The notes beneath the pieces are model-generated. The model was not told the origin of the DNA, searched no databases, and saw only the letters and a list, made by a program, of their open reading frames with translations. A program made the position numbers and the translations under genes. Below, one piece after another: positions 10,183 through 21,274 of a DNA stretch of 64,000 nucleotides; the stretch's first letter is position 1; every line of letters starts with the position of its first letter. The DNA is taken from NCBI GenBank assembly GCA_033782935.1, contig JAWQEG010000488.1:372001-436000 (forward strand), in the 5' to 3' direction. The stretch is from Petrolisthes cinctipes. Lineage: Eukaryota > Arthropoda > Malacostraca > Decapoda > Porcellanidae.

Positions 10183-12499
10183 GTGCTAGAATATTTTCAA
10201 AATATAGGCTAAAAACATGCTAAAAATCGATCTTTTAGGTGCCAAAAAGTCGATATCTCAAATTCAGTCCCAAAACACCCGAAAATTCGATATTTAGGGG
10301 TCCCAGAAGCGATCTGTACATGCCTACTCCGTGTTAGAGTATTTTCAAAATACATGCTCAAAACATACTGAAAATCGATCTTTTAGGTGCACAAAAGTCG
10401 ATATGTGCATGCATCTTCAGTACCCGTATATCTCAAATTCAGGCTCAAAACACCCGAAAATTCAATATTTTGGGGTCCCAGAAGCAATCTGTACATGCCT
10501 GCTCAGTGTTAGAGTATTTTCAAAATACAGGCCCAAAACATGCTGAAAATCGATATTTTAGATGCCCAAAGTCAATATGTGCATGTATCTTCTGTACCCG
10601 TTTATATCTCAAATTCAGGCTCAAAACACCCGAAAATTCAATATTTTGGGGTCCCAGAAGCAATCTGTACATGCCTACACAGTGCTAGAATATTTTCAAA
10701 ATATAGGCTAAAAACATGCTGAAAATCGATATTTTAGGTGCCAAAAAATCGATATCTCAAATTCAGTCCCAAAACACCCGAAAATTCGATATTTAGAGGT
10801 CCCAGAAGGTATCTGTACATGCCTACTCCGTGTTAGAGTATTTTCAAAATACAGGCCAAAAACATACTGAAAATCGATCTTTTAGGTGCCCAAAAGTCGA
10901 TATGTGCATGCATCTTCTGCACCCGTTTATATCTCAAATTCTGGCCCTAAACACCCGAAAATTCGATATTTTGGGGTCCCAGAAGCGATGTGTACATGCC
11001 TACTCCGTGTTAGAGTATTTTTGAAATTCAGGCCCAAAACATGCTGAAAATCGATATTTTTGGTGCCCAAAGTCAATATGTGCATGTATCTTCTGTACCC
11101 GTTTATATCTCAAATTCAGGCTCAAAACACCCGAAAATTCAATATTTTGGGGTCCCTGAAGCAATCTGTACAGTGCTAGAATATTTTCAAAATATAGACT
11201 AAAAACATGCTAAAATTCGATCTTTTAGGTGCCAAAAAGTCGATATTTAAAATTTAGTCCCAAAACACCCGAAAATTCGATATTTAGGGGTCCCAGAAGC
11301 GATCTGTACATGCCTAATCCGTGTTAGAGTATTTTCAAAATACATGCTCAAAACATACTGAAAATCGATCTTTTAGGTGCACAAAAGTCGATATGTGCAT
11401 GCATCTTCAGTACCCGTTTATATCTCAAATTCAGGCTCAAAACACCCGAAAATTCAATATTTTGGGGTCCCAGAAGCAATCTGTACATGCCTACTCAGTG
11501 TTAGAGTATTTTCAAAATACAGGCCCAAAACATGCTGAAAATCGATATTTTAGATGCCCAAAGTCAATATGTGCATGTATCTTCTGTACCCGTTTATATC
11601 TCAAATTCAGGCTCAAAACTCCCGAAAATTCAATATTTTGGGGTCCCAGAAGCAATCTGTACATGCCTACACAGTGCTAGAATATTTTCAAAATATAAGC
11701 TAAAAACATGCTAAAAATCGACATTTTTGGTGCCAAAAAATCGATATCTCAAATTCAGTCCCAAAACACCCGAAAATTCGATATTTAGAGGTCCCAGAAG
11801 GTATCTGTACATGCCTACTCCGTGTTAGAGTATTTTCAAAATACAGGCCAAAATCATATTGAAAATCGATCTTTTAGGTGCCCAAAAGTCGATATGTGCA
11901 TGCATCTTCTGTACCCGTTTATATCTCAAATTCTGGCCCTAAACACCCGAAAATTCGATATTTTGGGGTCCCAGAAGCGATCTGTACATGCCTACTCCGT
12001 GTTAGAGTATTTTCAAAATTCAGGCCCAAAACATGCTGAAAATCGATCTTTTATGTGCACAAAAGTCGATATGTGAATGCATCTTCAGTACCCGTTTATA
12101 TCTCAAATTCAGGCTCAAAACACCCGAAAATTCGATATTTTCGGGACCCAGAAGCGATCTGTACATGCCTACTCCGTGTTAGAGTATTTTCAAAATTCAG
12201 GCCCAAAACATGCTGAAAATCGATATTTTTGGTGCCCAAAGTCAATATGTGCATGTATCTTCTGTACCCGTTTATATCTCAAATTCAGGCTCAAAACAAC
12301 CGAAAATTCAATATTTTGGGGTCCCAGAAGCAATCTGTACATGCCTACTCAGTGCTAGAATATTTTCAAAATATAGGCTAAAAACATGCTAAAAATCGAT
12401 CTTTTAGGTGCCAAAAAGTCGATATCTCAAATTCAGTCCCAAAACACCCGAAAATTCGATATTTAGGGGTCCCAGAAGCGATCTGTACATGCCTACTCC

Positions 12500-15400
12500 G
12501 TGTTAGAGTATTTTCAAAATACATGCTCAAAACATACTGAAAATCGATCTTTTAGGTGCACAAAAGTCGATATGTGCATGCATCTTCAGTACCCGTTTAT
12601 ATCTCAAATTCAGGCTCAAAACACCCGAAAATTCAATATTTTGGGGTCCCAGAAGCAATCTGTACATGCCTACTCAGTGTTAGAGTATTTTCAAAATACA
12701 GGCCCAAAACATGCTGAAAATCGATATTTTAGATGCCCAAAGTCAATATGTGCATGTATCTTCTGTACCCGTTTATATCTCAAATTCAGGCTCAAAACAC
12801 CCGAAAATTCAATATTTTGGGGTCCCAGAAGCAATCTGTACAGTGCTAGAATATTTTCAAAATATAGGCTAAAAACATGCTAAAAATCGATCTTTTAGGT
12901 GCCAAAAAGTCGATATCTCAAATTCAGTCCCAAAACACCCGAAAATTCGATATTTAGGGGTCCCAGAAGCGATCTGTACATGCCTACTCCGTGTTAGAGT
13001 ATTTTCAAAATACATGCTCAAAACATACTGAAAATCGATCTTTTAGGTGCACAAAAGTCGATATGTGCATGCATCTTCAGTACCCGTTTATATCTCAAAT
13101 TCAGGCTCAAAACACCCGAAAATTGAATATTTTGGGGTCCCAGAAGCAATCTGTACATGCCTACTCAGTGTTAGAGTATTTTCAAAATACAGGCCCAAAA
13201 CATGCTGAAAATCGATATTTTAGATGCCCAAAGTCAATATGTGCATGTATCTTCTGTACCCGTTTATATCTCAAATTCAGGCTCAAAACACCCGAAAATT
13301 CAATATTTTGGGGTCCCAGAAGCAATCTGTACATGCCTACACAGTGCTAGAATATTTTCAAAATATAGGCTAAAAACATGCTAAAAATCGACATTTTAGG
13401 TGCCAAAAAATCGATATCTCAAATTCAGTCCCAAAACACCCGAAAATTCGATATTTAGAGGTCCCAGAAGGCATCTGTACATGCCTACTCCGTGTTAGAG
13501 TATTTTCAAAATACAGGCCAAAAACATACTGAAAATCGATCTTTTAGGTGCCCAAAAGTCGATATGTGCATGCATCTTCTGTACCCGTTTATATCTCAAT
13601 TTCTGGCCCTAAACACCCGAAAATTCGATATTTTGGGGTCCCAGAAGGTATCTGTACATGCCTACTCCGTGTTAGAGTATTTTCAAAATACAGGCCAAAA
13701 ACATACTGAAAATCGATCTTTTAGGTGCCCAAAAGTCGATATGTGCATGCATCTTCTGTACCCGTTTATATCTCAATTTCTGGCCCTAAACACCCGAAAA
13801 TTCGATATTTTGGGGTCCCAGAAGCGATCTGTACATGCCTACTCCGTGTTAGAGTATTTTCAAAATTCAGGCCCAAAACATGCTGAAAATCGATATTTTT
13901 GGTGCCCAAAGTCAATATGTGCATGTATCTTCTGTACCCGTTTATATCTCAAATTCAGGCTCAAAACACCCGAAAATTCAATATTTTGGGGTCCCAGAAG
14001 CAATCTGTACAGTGCTAGAATATTTTCAAAATATAGGCTAAAAACATGCTAAAAATCGATCTTTTAGGTGCCAAAAAGTCGATATCTCAAATTCAGTCCC
14101 AAAACACCCGAAAATTCGATATTTAGGGGTCCCAGAAGCGATCTGTACATGCCTACTCCGTGTTAGAGTATTTTCAAAATACATGCTCAAAACATACTGA
14201 AAATCGATCTTTTAGGTGCACAAAAGTCGATATGTGCATGCATCTTCAGTACCCGTTTATATCTCAAATTCAGGCTCAAAACACCCGAAAATTCAATATT
14301 TTGGGGTCCTAGAAGCAATCTGTACATGCCTACTCAGTGTTAGAGTATTTTCAAAATACAGGCCCAAAACATGCTGAAAATCGATATTTTAGATGCCCAA
14401 AGTCAATATGTGCATGTATCTTCTGTACCCGTTTATATCTCAAATTCAGGCTCAAAACACCCGAAAATTCAATATTTTGGGGTCCCAGAAGCAATCTGTA
14501 CATGCCTACACAGTGCTAGAATATTTTCAAAAATAGGCTAAAAACATGCTAAAAATCGACATTTTAGGTGCCAAAAAATCGATATCTCAAATTCAGTCCC
14601 AAAACACCCGAAAATTCGATATTTAGAGGTCCCAGAAGGTATCTGTACATGCCTACTCCGTGTTAGAGTATTTTCAAAATACAGGCCAAAAACATACTGA
14701 AAATCGATCTTTTAGGTGCCCAAAAGTCGATATGTGCATGCATCTTCTGTACCCGTTTATATCTCAATTTCTGGCCCTAAACACCCGAAAATTCGATATT
14801 TTGGGGTCCCAGAAGCGATCTGTACATGCCTACTCCGTGTTAGAGTATTTTCAAAATTCAGGCCCAAAACATGCTGAAAATCAATATTTTTGGTGCCCAA
14901 AGTCAATATGTGCATGTATCTTCTGTACCCGTTTATATCTCAAATTCAGGCTCAAAACACCCGAAAATTCAATATTTTGGGGTCCCAGAAGCAATCTGTA
15001 CAGTGCTAGAATATTTTCAAAATATAGGCTAAAAACATGCTAAAAATCGATCTTTTAGGTGCCAAAAAGTCGATATCTCAAATTCAGTCCCAAAACACCC
15101 GAAAATTCGATATTTAGGGGTCCCAGAAGAGATCTGTACATGCCTACTCCGTGTTAGAGTATTTTCAAAATACATGCTCAAAACATACTGAAAATCGATC
15201 TTTTAGGTGCACAAAAGTCGATATGTGCATGCATCTTCAGTACCCGTTTATATCTCAAATTCAGGCTCAAAACACCCGAAAATTCAATATTTTGGGGTCC
15301 CAGAAGCAATCTGTACATGCCTACTCAGTGTTAGAGTATTTTCAAAATACAGGCCCAAAACATGCTGAAAATCGATATTTTAGATGCCCAAAGTCAATAT

Positions 15401-15651
15401 GTGCATGTATCTTCTGTACCCGTTTATATCTCAAATTCAGGCTCAAAACACCCGAAAATTCAATATTTTGGGGTCCCAGAAGCAATCTGTACATGCCTAC
15501 ACAGTGCTAGAATATTTTCAAAATATAGGCTAAAAACATGCTGAAAATCGATATTTTAGGTGCCAAAAAATCGATATCTCAAATTCAGTCCCAAAACACC
15601 CGAAAATTCGATATTTAGAGGTCCCAGAAGGTATCTGTACATGCCTACTCC
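12500..15651. repeat. Regular hexameric HOR stretch II
   Basis: Monomer starts: A1 12500, B1s 12677, C1 12843, A1 12991, B1 13168, C2 13344, A2 13492, A2 13669, B2s 13846, C1 14012, A1 14160, B1 14337, C2 14513 (147 bp), A2 14660, B2s 14837, C1 15003, A1 15151, B1 15328, C2 15504. The A1-B1s-C1 trimer at 12500 is followed by A1 again, so a C2-A2-B2 trimer is absent there. A2 is doubled at 13492/13669. The stretch from 14660 repeats that from 9840 at offset 4820, sharing gaaaatcaatattttt in B2s and an unusual C2 with ctgaaaatcgatattttagg. Confidence 0.9.
13492..13845 (+). repeat. Tandem doubling of a single A2 monomer
   Basis: Two A2 monomers lie directly in tandem (13492-13668 and 13669-13845), both with the otherwise uncommon ctcaatttctggccc. 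The first ends gaaggtatctgtac, which is a C2-like ending, and the second ends gaagcgatctgtac. The joint therefore looks like a C2-to-A2 junction moved by one monomer. This is the smallest-scale (177-bp) slippage product in the regular part of the array. It also lengthens the chance open frame to 186 codons. Confidence 0.88.
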
Positions 15652-17497
15652 GTGTTAGAGTATTTTCAAAATACAGGCCAAAAACATACTGAAAATCGAT
15701 CTTTTAGGTGCCCAAAAGTCGATATGTGCATGCATCTTCTGTACCCGTTTATATCTCAAATTCTGCCCCTAAACACCCGAAAATTCGATATTTTGGGGTC
15801 TCAGAAGCGATCTGTACATGCCTACTCCGTGTTAGAGTATTTTCAAAATACATGCTCAAAACATACTGAAAATCGATCTTTTAGGTGCACAAAAGTCGAT
15901 ATGTGCATGCATCTTCAGTACCCGTTTATATCTCAAATTCAGGCTCAAAAAACCCGAAAATTCGATATTTGGGGGTCCCAGAAGTGATCTGTACATGCCT
16001 ACTCCGTGTTAGAGTATTTTCAAAACACATGCTCAAAACATACTGAAAATCGATCTTTTAGGTGCACAAAAGTCGATATGTGCATGCATCTTCAGTACCC
16101 GTTTATATCTCAAATTCAGGCTCAAAAAACCAGAAAATTCGATATTTTGGGGTCCCAGAAGTGATCTGTACATGCCTACTCAGTGTTAGAGTATTTTCAA
16201 AATACAGGCCCAAAACATACTGAAAATCGATATTTTAGATGCCCAAAGTCAATATGAGCATGTATTTTCTGTACCCATTTATATCTCAAATTCAGGCTCA
16301 AAACACCCGAAAATTCAATATTTTGGGGTCCCAGAAGCAATCTGTACATGCCTACACAGTGCTAGAATATTTCCAAAATATAGGCTAAAAACATGCTAAA
16401 AAACGACATTTTAGGTGCCAAAAAATCGATATCTCAAATTCAGTCCCAAAACACCCGAAAATTCGATATTTAGAGGTCCCAGAAGCGATCTGTACATGCC
16501 TACTCCGTGTTAGAGTATTTTCAAAATACAGGCCAAAAACATACTGAAAATCGATCTTTTAGGTGCCCAAAAGTCGATATGTGCATGCATCTTCTGTACC
16601 CGTTTATATCTCAAATTGTGGCCCTAAACACCCGAAAATTCGATATTTTGGGGTCCCAGAAGCGATCTGTACATGCCTACTCTGTGATAGAGTATTTTCA
16701 AGATTCAGGCCCAAAACATGCTGAAAATCGATATTTTTGGTGCCCAAAGTCAATATGTGCATGTATCTTCTGTACCCGTTTATATCTGAAATTCAGGCTC
16801 AAAACACCCGAAAATTCAATATTTTGGGGTCCCAGAAGCAATCTGTACAGTGCTAGAATATTTTTAAAATATAGGCTAAAAACATGCTAAAAATCGATCT
16901 TTTAGGTGCCAAAAAGTCGATATCTCAAATTCAGTCCCAAAACACCCGAAAATTCGATATTTAGGGGTCCCAGAAGCGATCTGTACATTCCTACTCCGTG
17001 TTGGAGTATTTTCAAAATACATGCTCAAAACATACTGAAAATCGATCTTTTAGGTGCCCAAAGTCAATATGTGCATGTATCTTCTGTACCCGTTTATATC
17101 TCAAATTCAGGCACAAAACACCCGAAAATTCAATATTTTGGGGTCCCAGAAGAAATCTGTACATGCCTACTCAGTGCTAGAATATTTTCAAAATATAGGC
17201 TAAAAACATGCTAAAAATCGATCTTTTAGGTGCCAAAAAGTCGATATCTCAAATTCAGTCCCAAAACACCCGAAAATTCGATATTTAGGGGTCCCAGAAG
17301 CGATCTGTACATGCCTACACCGTGTTAGAGTATTTTCAAAATACAGGCCCAAAACATGCTGAAAATCGATATTTTAGATGCCCAAAGTCAATATGTGCAT
17401 GTATCTTCTGTACCCATTTATATCTCAAATTCAGGCTCAAAACACCCGAAAATTCAATATTTTGGGGTCCCAGAAGCAATCTGTACATGCCTACACA
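15652..17497. repeat. Irregular HOR segment with A2-A1-A1-B-C variant
   Basis: Monomer starts: A2 15652, A1 15829, A1 16006, B1 16183, C2 16359, A2 16507, B2s 16684, C1 16850, A1/B hybrid 16998, C1 17174, B1 17322. The pentamer A2-A1-A1-B-C of 855 bp also occurs at 3462 and 6636. It shares ctcaaaaaacc and gaagtgatctg in the A1 monomers and gagcatgtattttctg in the B near each site. From 16998 on the order is unusual: C1 is followed by B1 with no A between them. Confidence 0.86.
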
Positions 17498-18649
17498 GTG
17501 CTAGAATATTTTCAAAATATAGGCTAAAAACATGCTAAAAATCGACATTTTAGGTGCCAAAAAGTCGATATCTCAAATTCAGTCCCAAAACACCCGAAAA
17601 TTCGATATTTAGAGGTCCCAGAAGGTATCTGTACATGCCTACTCCGTGTTAGAGTATTTTCAAAATACAGGCCAAAAACATACTGAAAATCGATCTTTTA
17701 GGTGCCCAAAAGTCGATATGTGCATGCATCTTCTGTACCCGTTTATATCTCAAATTCAGTCCCAAAACACGCGAAAATTCGATATTTAGGGGTCCCAGAA
17801 GCGATCTGTACATGCCTACTCCGTGTTAGAGTATTTTCAAAATACATGCTCATAACATACTGAAAATCGATCTTTTAGGTGCACAAAAGTCGATATGTGA
17901 ATGCATCTTCAGTACCCGTTTATATCTCAAATTCAGGCTCAAAACACACGAAAATTCAATATTTTGTGGTCCCAGAAGCAATCTGTACATGCCTACACAG
18001 TGCTAGAATATTTTCAAAATATAGGCTAAAAACATGCTAAAAATCGACATTTTAGGTGCCAAAAAATCGATATCTCAAATTCAGTCCCAAAACACCCGAA
18101 AATTCGATATTTAGAGGTCCCAGAAGGTATCTGTACATGCCTACTCCGTGTTAGAGTATTTTCAAAATACAGGCCAAAAACATTCTGAAAATCGATCTTT
18201 TAGGTGCCCAAAAGTCGATATGTGCATGCATCTTCTGTACCCGTTTATATCTCAAATTAAGGCTCAAAACACCCAAAAATTCAATATTTTGGGGTCCCAG
18301 AAGCAATCTGTACATGCCTACACAGTGCTAGAATATTTTCAAAATATAGGCTAAAAACATGCTAAAAATCGACATTTTAGGTGCCAAAAAATCGATATCT
18401 CAAATTCAGTCCCAAAACACCCGAAAATTCGATATTTAGAGGTCCCAGAAGGTATCTGTACATGCCTACTCCGTGTTAGAGTATTTTAAAAAAACAAGTT
18501 AAAAACATACTGAAAATCGATCTTTTAGGTGCCCAAAAGTCGATATGTGCATGCATCTTCTGTACCCGTTTATATCACAAATTCTGGCCCTAAACACCCG
18601 AAAATTCGATATTTTGGGGTCCCAGAAGCGATCTGTACATGCCTACTCC

Positions 18650-18797
18650 GTGTTAGAGTATTTTCAAAATTCAGGCCCAAAACATGCTGAAAATCGATAT
18701 TTTAAGTGCGAAAAAGTCGATATCTCAAATTCAGTCCCAAAACACCCGAAAATTCGATATGTAGGGGTCCCAGAAGCGATCTGTACATGTCTACTCC
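18650..18797 (+). repeat. Hybrid short monomer (B2 front, C back)
   Basis: The front is B2 (caaaattcaggcccaaaac) but the monomer continues tttaagtgcgaaaaagtcg and then the C-type deletion joint gatatctcaaattcag. It starts with gtgttag rather than gtgctag, so class identity switches inside the first half. Its copy in M2 is at 35493-35640. A comparable case with a B-like start and C2 body is at 51340-51487. Confidence 0.82.
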
Positions 18798-20272
18798 GTG
18801 TTAGAGTGTTTTCAAAATACATGCTCAAAACATACTGAAAATCGATCTTTTAGGTGCACAAAAGTCGATATGTGCATGCATCTTCTGTACCCGTTTATAT
18901 CTCAAATTCTTGCCCTAAACACCAGGAAATTCGATATTTTTTGGTCCCAGAAGCGATCTGTACAGTGCTAGAATATTTTCAAAATATAGGCTAAAAACAT
19001 GCTAAAAATCGATCTTTTAGGTACCAAAAAGTCGATATCTCAAATTCAGTCCCAAAACACCCGAAAATTCGATATTTAGGGGTCCCAGAAGCGATCTGTA
19101 CATGCCTACTCCGTGTTAGAGTATTTTCAAAATACAGGCCAAAAACATACTGAAAATCGATCTTTTAGGTGCGCAAAAGTCGATATGTGCATGCATCTTC
19201 AGTACCCGTTTATATCTCAAATTCAGGCTCAAAACACCCGAAAATTCAATATTTTGGGGTCCCAGAAGCAATCTGTACATGCCTACTCAGTGTTAGAGTA
19301 TTTTCAAAATACAGGCCCAAAACATGCTGAAAATCGATATTTTAGATGCCCAAAGTCAATATGTGCATGTATCTTCTGTACCCGTTTATATCTCAAATTC
19401 AGGCTCAAAACACCCGAAAATTCAATATTTTGGGGTCCCAGAAGCAATCTGTACATGCCTACACAGTGCTAGAATATTTTCAAAATATAGGCTAAAAACA
19501 TGCTAAAAATCGACATTTTAGGTGCCAAAAAATTGATATCTCAAATTCAGTCCCAAAACACCCGAAAATTCGATATTTAGAGGTCCCAGAAGGTATCTGT
19601 ACATGCCTACTCCGTGTTAGAGTATTTTCAAAATACAGGCCAAAAACATACTGAAAATCGATCTTTTAGGTGCCCAAAAGTCGATATGTGCATGCATCTT
19701 CTGTACCCGTATATATCTCAAATTCTGGTCCTAAACACCCGAAAATTCGATATTTTGGGGTCCCAGAAGCGATCTGTACAGTGCTAGAATATTTTCAAAA
19801 TATAGGCCAAAAACATGCTAAAAATCGATCTTTTAAGTGCCAAAAAGTCGATATCTCAAATTCAGTCCCAAAACACCCGAAAATTCGATATTTAGGGGTC
19901 CCAGAAGCGATCTGTACATGCCTACTCCGTGTTTAGAGTATTTTCAAAATACATGCTCAAAACATACTGAAAATCGATCTTTTAGGTGCACAAAAGTCGA
20001 TATGTGCATGCATCTTCAGTACCCGTTTATATCTCAAATTCAGGCTCAAAACACCCGAAAATTCAATATTTTGGGGTCCCAGAAGCAATCTGTACATGCC
20101 TACTCAGTGTTAGAGTATTTTCAAAATACAGGCCCAAAACATGCTGAAAATCGATATTTTAGATGCCCAAAGTCAATATGTGCATGTATCTTCTGTACCC
20201 GTTTATATCTCAAATTTAGGCTCAAAACACCCGAAAATTCAATATTTTGGGGTCCCAGAAGCAATCTGTACA

Positions 20273-21274
20273 GTGCTAGAATATTTTCAAAATATAGGCT
20301 AAAAACATGCTAAAAATCGATCTTTTAGGTGCCAAAAAGTCGATACCTCAAATTCAGTCCCAAAACACCCGAAAATTCGATATTTAGGGGTCCCAGAAGC
20401 GATCTGTACATGCCTACTCCGTGTTAGAGTATTTTCAAAATACATGCTCAAAACATACTGAAAATCGATCTTTTAGGTGCACAAAAGTCGATATGTGCAT
20501 GCATCTTCAGTACCCGTTTATATCTCAAATTCAGGCTCAAAACACCCGAAAATTCAATATTTTGGGGTCCCAGAAGCAATCTGTACATGCCTACTCAGTG
20601 TTAGAGTATTTTCAAAATACAGGCCCAAAACATGCTGAAAATCAATATTTTAGATGCCCAAAGTCAATATGTGCATGTATCTTCTGTACCCGTTTATATC
20701 TCAAATTCAGGCTCAAAACACCCGAAAATTCAATATTTTGGGGTCCCAGAAGCAATCTGTACATGCCTACACAGTGCTAGAATATTTTCAAAATATAGGC
20801 TAAAAACATGCTAAAAATCGACTTTTTAGCTGCCAAAAAATCGATATCTCAAATTCAGTCCCAAAACACCCGAAAATTCGATATTTTGAGGTCCCAGAAG
20901 GTATCTGTACATGCCTACTCCGTGTTAGAGTATTTTCAAAATACAGGCCAAAAACATACTGAAAATCGATCTTTTAGGTGCCCAAAAGTCGATATGTGCA
21001 TGCATCTTCTGTACCCGTTTATATCTCAAATTCTGGCCCTAAACACCCGAAAATTCGATATTTTGCGGTCCCAGAAGCGATCTGTACATGCCTACTCCGT
21101 GTTAAAGTATTTTCAAAATTCAGGCCCAAAACATGCTGAAAATCGATATTTTTGGTGCCCAAAGTCAATATGTGCATGTATCTTCTATACCCGTTTATAT
21201 CTCAAATTCAGGCTCAAAACACCCGAAAATTCAATATTTTGGGGTCCCAGAAGCAATCTGTACATGCCTACTCA
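20273..21274 (+). repeat. Full-length hexameric HOR (1002 bp)
   Basis: This is a hexamer without the 10-bp deletion. Starts are C1 20273, A1 20421, B1 20598, C2 20774, A2 20922 and B2 21099, with lengths 148, 177, 176, 148, 177 and 176. The next hexamer (C1 21275, A1 21423, B1 21600, C2 21776, A2 21924, B2s 22101-22266) is the 992-bp form. The two lengths therefore sit side by side in the same array and differ only by the deletion in the last B. Confidence 0.92.

Larger units (their letters stand above)
9339..12499. repeat. Regular hexameric HOR stretch I
   Basis: Monomer starts: A1 9339, B1 9516, C2 9692, A2 9840, B2s 10017, C1 10183; A1 10331 (175 bp, lost 2 bp at cccgtatatc), B1 10506, C2 10682, A2 10830, B2s 11007, C1 11173; A1 11321, B1 11498, C2 11674, A2 11822, AB 11999, B2 12176, C1 12352. 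The first two hexamers are 992 and 990 bp. The third carries one extra AB monomer and a full-length B2. C1 at 11173 is unusually diverged, with gctaaaattcg and gatatttaaaatttagtcc. Confidence 0.9.
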
